From Polaromonas sp. SP1 (GTDB lineage Bacteria; Pseudomonadota; Gammaproteobacteria; Burkholderiales; Burkholderiaceae_C), in contig NZ_CP031013.1 of the NCBI RefSeq assembly GCF_003711205.1, positions 4,134,501 to 4,198,500 on the forward strand: a DNA stretch of 64,000 nt, read 5' to 3'. The position numbers and the translations under genes are program-made. Each line of letters opens with the position of its first letter. Position 1 is the first letter of the stretch. Of this stretch, positions 26,992-34,551 are shown piece after piece. The notes beneath the pieces are model-generated. The model searched no databases, had not been told where the DNA came from, and was given only the letters and a program-made list of their open reading frames with translations.

Positions 26992-27330
26992 ATGACAACC
27001 ATTACTATCAATTTAATAGCAACAGGCGGAAGCACCACGCGGATCAGCGGCAAGATTGGCAAAAGTTTGATGGAAGCGGCCGTTTCTGCCGGTGTTGACG
27101 GCATCGCTGCCGACTGCGGCGGGCTGCTGACCTGCGCGACCTGCCATGTGTACGTGCAGGAGCCTTTTGCCTCGGACGCCGGCAGCTTGCCGCCCCCCGA
27201 CGGTGAAGAACTCGGCATGATGGAATTTACCGCCGCGCCGCGCATGCCCACGAGCCGCCTGAGCTGCCAGATCAAGCTCACGCCCGCGCTGGACGGTTTG
27301 ACGGTAGAGTTGCCGGCTACCCAATACTAA
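26992..27330 (+). CDS. [2Fe-2S] ferredoxin, adrenodoxin/putidaredoxin type
   Basis: The 112-residue protein has cluster ligands in ADCGGLLTCATCHVYV (Cys-X5-Cys-X2-Cys) and LSCQIK (fourth Cys), the pattern of vertebrate-type ferredoxins. A typical acidic stretch, DGEELGMMEF, lies between. It most likely passes electrons to the Rieske oxygenase two genes upstream; its own reductase is not in the cluster. The gene starts 9 bp after the ligase stop. Codons 5 to 20 (27004 to 27052) look like a degraded copy of the 49-bp repeat. Confidence 0.92.
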   Translation: MTTITINLIATGGSTTRISGKIGKSLMEAAVSAGVDGIAADCGGLLTCATCHVYVQEPFASDAGSLPPPDGEELGMMEFTAAPRMPTSRLSCQIKLTPALDGLTVELPATQY

Positions 27331-27359
27331 TAATCCGACATAACGACAGGAGTTTTTTC

Positions 27360-27662
27360 ATGATTCTCGAACTCGCCGACATCCGCATCCAGCCCGGCCA
27401 GCAAGCCGCCTTTGACGAAGCCATCCAGCGCGGCATCAAGGACGTGATTTCCAAAGCCAAGGGCTTTCAGGGCTACAAGGTCAACAAAGGCATTGAAAGC
27501 CCCGAGCGCTACATCCTGCAGATCTTCTGGGACACACTGGAAAACCACACGGTCGACTTCCGCCAGTCGCCCGCCTTCGCCGACTGGCGCGCCATCGTCG
27601 GGCCGTTTTTTGCGGGGCCGCCTACCGTCGAGCATTTCGACCTGCTGGCCAAGTCGAACTGA
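27360..27662 (+). CDS. Antibiotic-biosynthesis-monooxygenase (ABM) domain protein
   Basis: The 100-residue protein has an ABM/dimeric alpha-beta barrel pattern: ILELADIRIQPGQQAAFDEA, GFQGYKVNKGIESPERYILQ, then FWDTLENHTVDFRQSPAFADW and VEHFDLL. Similar small proteins act as cofactor-free oxygenases, isomerases or product-binding helpers in aromatic pathways. It is the last gene of the Rieske/ligase/ferredoxin module, with AGGAG upstream of the ATG and a strong terminator just behind. Confidence 0.87.
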   Translation: MILELADIRIQPGQQAAFDEAIQRGIKDVISKAKGFQGYKVNKGIESPERYILQIFWDTLENHTVDFRQSPAFADWRAIVGPFFAGPPTVEHFDLLAKSN

Positions 27663-27680
27663 ACAAGACACGCACAAACA

Positions 27681-27708
27681 AAAACGGGGCTTTTCAGCCC
27701 CGTTTTTT
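27681..27708. terminator. Bidirectional Rho-independent terminator
   Basis: AAAACGGGGC-TTTTCA-GCCCCGTTTT has A-runs on one side and T-runs on the other, so it can end both the Rieske module transcript and the convergent MarR gene transcript. Confidence 0.9.
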
Positions 27709-27731
27709 ATGTAATTTGCTTAGCCGCCTTA

Positions 27732-28175
27732 TTACTTGGCGTCGTTTTCGTGCCCTGCGACCAGCTTGGTCAGCAGGATGCCGAGTTGAACCCGCTCGTC
27801 CGCGTCTAACGGCGACAGGATGCGCTGCTGGGTCTTGCCCACTGCCCGCTTCATCTGCAGTGCGACTTTTTCGCCTTCCGGCGTGTTCCAGAGCAGCTTG
27901 CGGCGCTTGTCCTGCGGATCAGCCTCGCGCTTGACCCAGCCTTTGGCCTCCAGCCGGCCAATGACGGAGCCGAAGGTGGCCGGGTCAAAGGCAACACGGC
28001 CCGACAGCGTGATCTGGTCTTCGCCGGGGTCGTCCATCAGCGCGTTGAGGATCGCAAACTGCACCGGAGTGGCGTCAAAACCCGCCGTCTCCTCCATGAA
28101 GATCGCGACTGCCAACTGCTGCGCGCGCCGGATCAGGTGCCCGGGCGCTTCTCCAAAGTTGAAACTTTTTGCCAT
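27732..28175 (-). CDS. MarR-family regulator of the 3-hydroxybenzoate operon
   Basis: The 147-residue protein is a MarR repressor: FAILNALMDDPGEDQITLSG, FDPATFGSVIGRLEAKGWVK (recognition helix) and READPQDKRRKLLWNTPEGE (wing). Regulators of this type bind aromatic acids or their CoA forms. It is divergent from the 3-hydroxybenzoate 6-hydroxylase gene, with a 14-bp perfect palindrome in between. Confidence 0.92.
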   Translation of the reverse strand: MAKSFNFGEAPGHLIRRAQQLAVAIFMEETAGFDATPVQFAILNALMDDPGEDQITLSGRVAFDPATFGSVIGRLEAKGWVKREADPQDKRRKLLWNTPEGEKVALQMKRAVGKTQQRILSPLDADERVQLGILLTKLVAGHENDAK

Positions 28176-28231
28176 TTGTCGAGTTTAACGTTCGGTTTTG
28201 CGATTCAGGGTATCTACTATGCCAAGTATTA

Positions 28232-28245
28232 ATAAGTATACTTAT
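28232..28245. promoter_or_regulatory. Candidate MarR operator, perfect 14-bp palindrome
   Basis: ATAAGTATACTTAT lies in the divergent spacer, about 56 bp upstream of the hydroxylase ATG and about the same distance from the MarR start. Its length and full symmetry fit a MarR dimer site. Assignment is by position. Confidence 0.65.
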
Positions 28246-28300
28246 CATTAACGCCTTCACAGCAGATCCATGGCTCCATTCCCGGCTTACTTTTACCACT

Positions 28301-29494
28301 ATGGCACACACATCTCCCCTCATCATCTCGGGCGGCGGCATCGGCGGGCTGGCTGCGGCCATGGTGCTCGCGCAGGACGGCCATCCGGTGACATTGCTGG
28401 AGCAGGCGGCGAGCTTCGGTGAGATCGGCGCCGGCATCCAGCTGGGGCCGAATATCTTTCGCATGTTCGACTACCTGGGCCTGACCGAAGCCATCAACCG
28501 AGTGGCCTTCTTCCCGCCCGGCCTGGGCATGAACGATGTGCGCACCGGCGAAAAAGTCGTTCGTGTGCCGCTGGGCGATGTGGCGCGCGCCACTTACGGT
28601 TTTCCTTACGGCGTGATCTACCGCGCCGACCTGCACCAGGTGTTCCTGGACGCCAGCCGCGCCCAGCCCAATGTCACCCTGCGCACCAGCGCCAAGGTGG
28701 AGTCGTTCAACCAGACCGCGGACGGCGTGACCGTGCAGCTCGAAGGCGGTGAAGTCGTTGAAGGCCGCGCGCTGATCGGCGCCGACGGCATGTGGAGCCG
28801 CATCCGCGAAGCGGTGGTAGGCGACGGCAAGCCCCGCGTGTCCGGCCACATCGCCTACCGCGCGGTGCTCAAGCGCGAAGATGTCCCCGCCCACCTGTGG
28901 AGCGACGACGTGCTGCTCTGGGGCGGCGAAAAAACCCATTTGGTGCACTACCCGCTGCGCCGCGGCGAGCTGTTCAACCTGGTGGCGGTTTTCCACAGCA
29001 ACAAATACGACGAAGGCTGGAACACCTTTGGTGACACCGCCGAGCTCAACGAGCGTTTTGCCGACGCCTGCCCGCAAGTCAAGGAGCTGCTGGGCAAGAT
29101 CGAGACCTGGAAGATGTGGGTGCTGTGCGACCGCGAACCGGTGAAGAACTGGACCGACAAGCGCGTGACCCTGCTGGGCGACGCCGCCCACCCCATGCTG
29201 CAGTACCTGGCGCAAGGCGCCGGCCAGGCGATTGAAGACGCGGTCGTGCTGCGCGAGGCGCTGCGCCATACCCGCGGCGACGTGGAAAGGGCCTTCCAGA
29301 AGTACCAGGAAAAGCGCTATTTGCGCACCGGCCGCGTGCAACTGACGGCACGTTTCTACGGCGACATCTACCATGCAGCCGGCGTGCAACGCGAGCTGCG
29401 CAACCAGATGTTCCAGAGCGGCACCGAGAGCGCCGGCTTCGCTGGTTTGAAGTGGATGTACGACGGGATCGAGCCGTCAAAACTGTTCCAATAA
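28301..29494 (+). CDS. 3-hydroxybenzoate 6-hydroxylase-like FAD monooxygenase
   Basis: The 397-residue protein has the FAD dinucleotide fold PLIISGGGIGGLAAAMVLAQ, EIGAGIQLGPN, the middle ALIGADGMWSRIRE motif and DKRVTLLGDAAHPMLQYLAQ (FAD ribityl site). These match NADH-dependent 3-hydroxybenzoate 6-hydroxylase, which makes gentisate. The neighbours gentisate 1,2-dioxygenase and a fumarylpyruvate hydrolase-like gene strongly support this. The start at 28301 (MAHTSP) is preferred over an ATG 132 bp upstream that would span the operator. Related salicylate or 6-hydroxynicotinate hydroxylases are alternatives. Confidence 0.88.
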   Translation: MAHTSPLIISGGGIGGLAAAMVLAQDGHPVTLLEQAASFGEIGAGIQLGPNIFRMFDYLGLTEAINRVAFFPPGLGMNDVRTGEKVVRVPLGDVARATYGFPYGVIYRADLHQVFLDASRAQPNVTLRTSAKVESFNQTADGVTVQLEGGEVVEGRALIGADGMWSRIREAVVGDGKPRVSGHIAYRAVLKREDVPAHLWSDDVLLWGGEKTHLVHYPLRRGELFNLVAVFHSNKYDEGWNTFGDTAELNERFADACPQVKELLGKIETWKMWVLCDREPVKNWTDKRVTLLGDAAHPMLQYLAQGAGQAIEDAVVLREALRHTRGDVERAFQKYQEKRYLRTGRVQLTARFYGDIYHAAGVQRELRNQMFQSGTESAGFAGLKWMYDGIEPSKLFQ

Positions 29495-29519
29495 AGCTTT
29501 CAAAGCTTCCGGGACCCTC

Positions 29520-30512
29520 ATGAAATTTCCGTCTTTTTTACGGCCGATTGCTATATTTTTAATAGCGGCATGTGCATGCAGCACCTGGGCTGCAGGCCAA
29601 AAAGACTTAAAAAATACCGGTGACTGGCCAAACCGCCCGCTGCGCATCCTGGTGGGCTTTCCGGGCGGCTCCACACCCGACATGGCGGCCCGCACCTTGG
29701 CCGAACCCCTGAGCCGCGCGCTGGGGCAGCCGGTGATCATCGAGAACAAACCCGGCGCGTCCGGCAACGTCGCGGCCGACCAGGTCGCCAAGGCCACGGA
29801 CGACCACACACTGGGCGTCGTCATCAACGGCAACCTCACCTCGGCCAGGCTGCTGTACCCCAAGCTGCCTTACGACCCGGCCAAAGACTTTGCGCCGATT
29901 TCGCTGCTGGCCACCGCACCGCTGATGCTGGTGGCGCCGGCCAGCGAGCCTGGCGGCACAGAATTCTTCACCGCTGCGCGCAAAGGCGGCAGCCAGTGGA
30001 ACTACGGCTCGGTCGGCAACGGCTCGGTCGCCCACCTGGGCATGGAGCTGCTGAAAAGCCGCATGCCCGGCCTTACGCCCGTGCACGTGCCCTTTGCCGG
30101 CAACCCGCAGGTGGTCACCGCCATGCTGGGCGGCCAGATCCAGATGGCGCTGATCCCGCCCGGCGTGGCCATGCCGCATGTGCGCGCGGGCAAGCTCAAG
30201 GCCATCGGCCTGGCCGGCGGGCGCTCGCCGCTGGTGCCCGACGTGCCGCCGCTGGCCGATGCCGGCGTGACGAATGTCAACCTCGAAGTGTGGACGGCGC
30301 TGATCGGCCCCGCGAGCCTCTCGAAAGCCGCACAGGCCCGGCTCGCGCGGGAAGTGCCGCGCATCATCCGCGACGCCGACACACGGCAAAAATTGTTCAA
30401 CCAGGGCTGGCAGGCCGTGGGCACTTCGCCTGACGGCCTCAGAAGCCGCGTGAAGGAAGAAGCTGCGATTCTGGGCGGCATCATCCAGGCGCGCGGTATC
30501 GCACTTGAATAA
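29520..30512 (+). CDS. Bug-family (TctC-like) periplasmic solute-binding protein
   Basis: The 330-residue protein has a Sec signal peptide and a Bug fold: WPNRPLRILVGFPGGSTPDM, IIENKPGASGNVAADQVAKA, YDPAKDFAPISLLATAPLML, GLTPVHVPFAGNPQVVTAML. Bug proteins bind aromatic or carboxylic acids. No TctA/TctB membrane genes are nearby, as is common in Burkholderiales. Its place inside the gentisate operon suggests it captures 3-hydroxybenzoate or a related acid. The hydrophobic core of its signal peptide is encoded by a copy of the 49-bp repeat. Confidence 0.9.
   Translation: MKFPSFLRPIAIFLIAACACSTWAAGQKDLKNTGDWPNRPLRILVGFPGGSTPDMAARTLAEPLSRALGQPVIIENKPGASGNVAADQVAKATDDHTLGVVINGNLTSARLLYPKLPYDPAKDFAPISLLATAPLMLVAPASEPGGTEFFTAARKGGSQWNYGSVGNGSVAHLGMELLKSRMPGLTPVHVPFAGNPQVVTAMLGGQIQMALIPPGVAMPHVRAGKLKAIGLAGGRSPLVPDVPPLADAGVTNVNLEVWTALIGPASLSKAAQARLAREVPRIIRDADTRQKLFNQGWQAVGTSPDGLRSRVKEEAAILGGIIQARGIALE
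29550..29598 (+). repeat. 49-bp dispersed repeat forming the Bug signal-peptide core
   Basis: Head GCTATATTTTTAATAGCGGC and tail CTGGGCTGCAGGCC match the family at the fixed 49-bp length. It encodes residues 11 to 27, IAIFLIAACACSTWAAG, i.e. the hydrophobic region and the cleavage-site zone of the signal peptide. Confidence 0.78.
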
Positions 30513-30597
30513 GCCGCTGAAGACAGCCATGCCCACCCTGAACGATTTCAACAACCATTTTCCAAACGGCGATCTTTAACCCAAGACTGGACACCCC

Positions 30598-31680
30598 ATG
30601 GACATGACGCCCCCACCCGCAGCGCCCAACAGCGCGGCACGCAAAGCTTTTTACGACGCCATTTCGGCGCACAGCATGACGCCGCTGTGGGAAGTGCTGC
30701 ATGCGCTGGTGCCGCAGTCGCCCAGCACGCCGTGCCAGCCGGCGCTGTGGAAGTACGCCGACGTGCACCCTTTCCTGATGCAGTCGGGCCAGCTGATCAC
30801 GGCGGAAGAAGCCGTGCGCCGCGTGCTGATCCTGGAGAACCCGGGCCTGCGCGGCCAGTCGTGCATCACGCAGTCGCTGTATGCGGGCCTGCAGGTGATC
30901 ATGCCGGGCGAGATCGCGCCCAGCCACCGCCACACACAAAGCGCGCTGCGCTTTGTCGTGGAAGGCCACGGCGCCTTCACCGCGGTGGACGGCGAACGCA
31001 CACAAATGAAACCGGGCGACTTCATCATCACCCCGAACTGGACCTGGCACGACCACGGCCACGAAGGCCGCATGGAATCGGATACGCCGGTGGTCTGGCT
31101 GGACGGCCTGGACATTCCCATGCTGCGTTTCTTCGATGCGGGCTTTGCCGAAAACGGCACGGCCAAACAGCAGGAAGTTACCAAGCCCCAGGGCATCAGC
31201 ACGCATCGCTACGGCGCCAACATGCTTCCCATGCGCTATGACGCGCCTTTTGGCGGCAAGACCTCGCCCATCTTCAGCTACCCCTACGACCGCACGCGCG
31301 AGACCCTGCACCAGCTGGAAACCCACGCCGACATCGACGCCTGGGACGGCGTGAAGCTGCGCTATGTGAACCCGGCCACCGGCGGCTCGCCCATGCCCAC
31401 CATGGCCACCTTCATGCAGCGCCTGCCAGCAGGCTTTACCGGCAAGGCCTGGCGCCAGACCGACGGCGCCGTTTTCAGCGTGGTCGAAGGCAGCGGTTCC
31501 GTCGTCATTGAGCGTGACGGCAAGACCTCGACTTTTGAGTTTGGCCCCAGGGACCATTTTGTGATTCCGTCGTGGCACACTGCGCAATTGCGTTCGGCGC
31601 AAGGTTGTGTGCTGTTCAGTTTTTCAGACCGCCCGGTGCATCAGGCACTGGGCATACACAGAGAAGAAAGGTTGTCATGA
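30598..31680 (+). CDS. Gentisate 1,2-dioxygenase
   Basis: The 360-residue bicupin opens the ring of gentisate to maleylpyruvate using Fe(II) and O2. The N-terminal cupin carries PSHRHTQSALRFVVEG (HxH ligands) and GDFIITPNWTWHDHGHEG; the substrate-binding region has VVWLDGLDIPMLRFFDA. The C-terminal cupin has FSVVEGSGSVVIERDGK and DHFVIPSWHTAQL. Length fits the family. It is in the operon behind the Bug gene, and its stop overlaps the next start by ATGA. Confidence 0.94.
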   Translation: MDMTPPPAAPNSAARKAFYDAISAHSMTPLWEVLHALVPQSPSTPCQPALWKYADVHPFLMQSGQLITAEEAVRRVLILENPGLRGQSCITQSLYAGLQVIMPGEIAPSHRHTQSALRFVVEGHGAFTAVDGERTQMKPGDFIITPNWTWHDHGHEGRMESDTPVVWLDGLDIPMLRFFDAGFAENGTAKQQEVTKPQGISTHRYGANMLPMRYDAPFGGKTSPIFSYPYDRTRETLHQLETHADIDAWDGVKLRYVNPATGGSPMPTMATFMQRLPAGFTGKAWRQTDGAVFSVVEGSGSVVIERDGKTSTFEFGPRDHFVIPSWHTAQLRSAQGCVLFSFSDRPVHQALGIHREERLS

Positions 31681-32372
31681 GTTTTGTCATCACCCCACCG
31701 GCGGCAGTGTCCGTCCCCGTCGTCGGCACCAAGGACCGTTTCCCGGTCAACCGCATTTATTGCGTGGGCCGCAACTACGAAGAGCACGCCAAGGAGATGG
31801 GTTTCACCGGCCGCGAGCCGCCCTTCTTCTTCCTCAAACCCGCCAACGCCGCTGTCGTGGTGGAGGCCGGCGCCACCGGCACCATCCCCTACCCGTCACT
31901 CACCAAAAACCTGCACCATGAAATCGAGCTGGTCGTGGCCATCGGCACGGGCGGCAAAAACATCAAGGCGGCCGACGCGCAAAAACACATTTACGGTTAC
32001 GCCGTGGGCCTGGACATGACGCGCCGCGACCTGCAAGGCGAGATGAAGAAACAAGGCCGCCCCTGGTGCATCGGCAAGGCGTATGACGACTCCGCACCCA
32101 TCGGCCCCATCACGCCCGCGGCCCAGGCCGGCGACGTGGCCAATGCCGAGCTGTACATCCAGGTCAACGGCAAGGACCGCCAGCGCAGCAATGTTTCCAA
32201 GCTGATCTGGAACATCGCCGAAACCATCGAGCACCTGTCGGCCGCCTGGGAGCTGCAGCCCGGCGACCTGATCTACACCGGAACGCCCGAAGGCGTGAAC
32301 GCCGTGGTCTCGGGCGACACCATGGTGGGCGGTGTGGCGGGCCTGGAAACGCTGACCGTCAAGGTCGCGTAA
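31677..32372 (+). CDS. Fumarylpyruvate hydrolase (FAH family)
   Basis: The 231-residue protein has the FAH fold: RIYCVGRNYEEHAKEMGF, EPPFFFLKPANA, HHEIELVVAIGTGGKNI (metal ligands Glu), YAVGLDMTRRDLQGEMKKQG and GDLIYTGTPEGVNAV. These sequences are typical of NagK-type fumarylpyruvate hydrolase, which splits fumarylpyruvate into fumarate and pyruvate. The start ATG overlaps the dioxygenase stop and is preceded by GAAAGG. It completes the gentisate operon except for the maleylpyruvate isomerase step. Confidence 0.92.
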   Translation: MSFVITPPAAVSVPVVGTKDRFPVNRIYCVGRNYEEHAKEMGFTGREPPFFFLKPANAAVVVEAGATGTIPYPSLTKNLHHEIELVVAIGTGGKNIKAADAQKHIYGYAVGLDMTRRDLQGEMKKQGRPWCIGKAYDDSAPIGPITPAAQAGDVANAELYIQVNGKDRQRSNVSKLIWNIAETIEHLSAAWELQPGDLIYTGTPEGVNAVVSGDTMVGGVAGLETLTVKVA

Positions 32373-32425
32373 GCGGCCAGCGCGCCGCGCTGCGCCGCTC
32401 ACGCGCGTGCCCAAGAGACCGGAAC

Positions 32426-32451
32426 AAACGGCCGCGCTGTGCGGCCGTTTT
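32426..32451 (+). terminator. Rho-independent terminator after the gentisate operon
   Basis: AAACGGCCGC-GCTGT-GCGGCCGTTTT lies about 55 bp after the hydrolase stop. It separates the gentisate operon from the TRAP genes, which then probably have their own promoter in 32455 to 32630. Confidence 0.82.
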
Positions 32452-32632
32452 GCATGGCGGGAAGCGGTGGCGGCGGCTTGCGCGATGACCGCACACCTGT
32501 TTTAATCACCGCGCAATTACCCGTGCCTCTTCGGGTAAGCCGCCTGCCCGGACCAAGCTGCAATTCCCATAATCGGCCCATGCAGTTTGGGGACGCTCCC
32601 CCAGACCCTGCCCTGTTTTTCGGAGACCTTTT

Positions 32633-33142
32633 TTGAAAATCCTGGAGTCCCTTGCAAAACTCTGCGCCGTGCTGGCCGGCGTGCTGCTCACAGCCATCAC
32701 CCTGATGACCTGTGCCAGCCTGATCGGCCGCAACCTGTTCGGCGTCACGCTGGCCGGCGACTTTGAACTCACCGGCGTCGTCACCGGCGCGGCCATTGCG
32801 CTCTTCATGCCTTTTTGCCAGGTCCAGCGCGGCAACATCATCGTGGACTTCTTCACGGCCAAACTGGGCCCGTCGTCCACCGACAGGCTGGACCGCTTCG
32901 GCGCGCTGCTGCTGGGCCTGGTGTTCGCGCTGCTGGCGTGGCGCACCGTGCTGGGCGGCCTCAACTCCTACAACACCCACTCGGAGACCCAGATCCTGGG
33001 CTTCCCGGAATGGGTGACCTATGCGGCCATGGTTCCGCCTTTTGTGCTGGCCTGCGTGATCGGGGTTTACCAATCCCTGTTCGGCTTCGGCGACGCCCAT
33101 GAGCCGCACAATCCGCTGAACGATCTGGAGGCGCAGGTATGA
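32633..33142 (+). CDS. TRAP transporter small membrane subunit (DctQ)
   Basis: The 169-residue protein has four predicted helices (LAKLCAVLAGVLLTAITLMT, LTGVVTGAAIALFMPFCQV, LLLGLVFALLAWRTVLGG and WVTYAAMVPPFVLACVIGV). It is the small permease that pairs with DctM in sodium-driven TRAP uptake. The start is a TTG at 32633 with CGGAGA upstream; no in-frame ATG serves. It overlaps the dctM start by ATGA. Confidence 0.9.
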   Translation: MKILESLAKLCAVLAGVLLTAITLMTCASLIGRNLFGVTLAGDFELTGVVTGAAIALFMPFCQVQRGNIIVDFFTAKLGPSSTDRLDRFGALLLGLVFALLAWRTVLGGLNSYNTHSETQILGFPEWVTYAAMVPPFVLACVIGVYQSLFGFGDAHEPHNPLNDLEAQV

Positions 33143-34458
33143 GCGCCATCACACTCGCCCTGCTGATTTTCGGCGTCATGCTGGTCTTCATGGCCGTGCG
33201 CGTACCGATTGCCATCGCCATGTTCGCCGCAGGCGGCATCGGCTATGTGATGCAGACCGGCTGGGGGCCGTTTTCGAGCTTCCTCAACACGCAGGCCTTC
33301 GCGCGCTTTGCCAGCTACGACCTGTCGGTGATCCCGCTGTTCATCCTGATGGGGCACTTCGCGACGCAAGGGGGCATCAGCCGCGCCCTCTTCGGCTTTG
33401 CGGCCGGCGTGATGGGCCGCTTCAAGGGCGGACTGGCCATGGCCTCCATCCTCGCGTGCGCGGCGTTCGGCGCCATCTGCGGCTCCTCGGTGGCCACGGC
33501 CGCCACCATCACCGGCGTCGCGCTGCCCGAGATGAAGCGCCACGGCTATTCGGGCCGGCTGGCCACCGGCACGCTGGCTGCCGGCGGCACGCTGGGCATC
33601 CTGATCCCGCCTTCGGTGCCGCTGGTGATTTACGCCATCCTCACCGAGCAGAACATCGCCAAGCTGTTTGCCGCGGCCATGGTGCCGGGCATCATCGCGA
33701 TGATCGGCTACATGGTGGCGATTGCCATTTACGTGCGCGTGGTGCCCGGGCAGGCGCCCGAGGTGGATAACGACAGGCCGCCGCTGACGCTGGCTTCCCT
33801 GCTGGGCATATTGCCGATTGCCATCATCTTTGTCATCGTCTTCGGCGGCATTTACGGCGGGCTCTTCACGCCCACCGAAGGCGCCGCGGTGGGCGCGGCC
33901 GCCACCTTTGTGGCCGCATTGCTCAAGCGTGAGATCACCTGGGCCAAGTTCAAGCTGTGCTTTTATGCCACAGCCGAAAGCTCGGCCATGATCTTCCTGA
34001 TCTTCATCGGCGCCGACCTGATGAACTCCGCACTGGCGCTGACGCAAGTGCCCAACCAGCTGGCCGGCGTGGTCGGCGGCTGGGGCCTGTCGCCGCTGAT
34101 GGTGGTCACGGCCATCCTGCTGTTTTACGTGGTGCTGGGCGCGGTGATGGACGAGCTGTCCATGCTGCTGCTGACGATCCCGATTTTCTTCCCCATGGTG
34201 ATGGGCCTGGACTTCGGCATGAGCAAGGAATCCACCGCGATCTGGTTCGGCATCATGGTGCTGATGACCGTCGGCTTCGGCATGCTGGCGCCGCCGGTGG
34301 GGCTGAATGTCTATGTGGTCAACGGCCTGGCCAAAGACGTGCCCATCAGCGAAAGTTACAAAGGCGTCATGCCCTTCCTCATCAGCGACACCCTGCGCAC
34401 CATCCTGCTGCTGCTGTTCCCCGGCATATCGCTGTGGCTGGTGAAATACATCAGCTAG
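33139..34458 (+). CDS. TRAP transporter large membrane subunit (DctM)
   Basis: The 439-residue protein has about twelve helices and DctM motifs: VRVPIAIAMFAAGGIGYVMQ, DLSVIPLFILMGHFATQGG, CAAFGAICGSSVATAATITG, GYSGRLATGTLAAGGTLGIL, PPSVPLVIYAILTEQ. It is the sodium-coupled elevator subunit for a carboxylate. With DctQ and DctP it forms a complete TRAP system next to the gentisate operon, probably importing an aromatic or keto acid. Confidence 0.95.
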   Translation: MSAITLALLIFGVMLVFMAVRVPIAIAMFAAGGIGYVMQTGWGPFSSFLNTQAFARFASYDLSVIPLFILMGHFATQGGISRALFGFAAGVMGRFKGGLAMASILACAAFGAICGSSVATAATITGVALPEMKRHGYSGRLATGTLAAGGTLGILIPPSVPLVIYAILTEQNIAKLFAAAMVPGIIAMIGYMVAIAIYVRVVPGQAPEVDNDRPPLTLASLLGILPIAIIFVIVFGGIYGGLFTPTEGAAVGAAATFVAALLKREITWAKFKLCFYATAESSAMIFLIFIGADLMNSALALTQVPNQLAGVVGGWGLSPLMVVTAILLFYVVLGAVMDELSMLLLTIPIFFPMVMGLDFGMSKESTAIWFGIMVLMTVGFGMLAPPVGLNVYVVNGLAKDVPISESYKGVMPFLISDTLRTILLLLFPGISLWLVKYIS

Positions 34459-34551
34459 ATATCGGCCCTGGCGACAGGCCTAGGGCTTTTACCGCTTCTC
34501 AAACCGACCCGCCTGCCTTAAGTTACTTACATTGTTCACAGGAGACACGAC

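Noticed and set aside
27004..27052. Possible repeat copy in the ferredoxin gene
   Set aside because: The head (ACTATCAATTTAATAGC) is similar and the length would fit, but the tail matches poorly; kept as a remark only.
24089..27662. Classical aniline dioxygenase cluster
   Set aside because: There is no beta subunit, no glutamine-amidotransferase-like gene and no reductase, and the alpha subunit is of the phthalate type.
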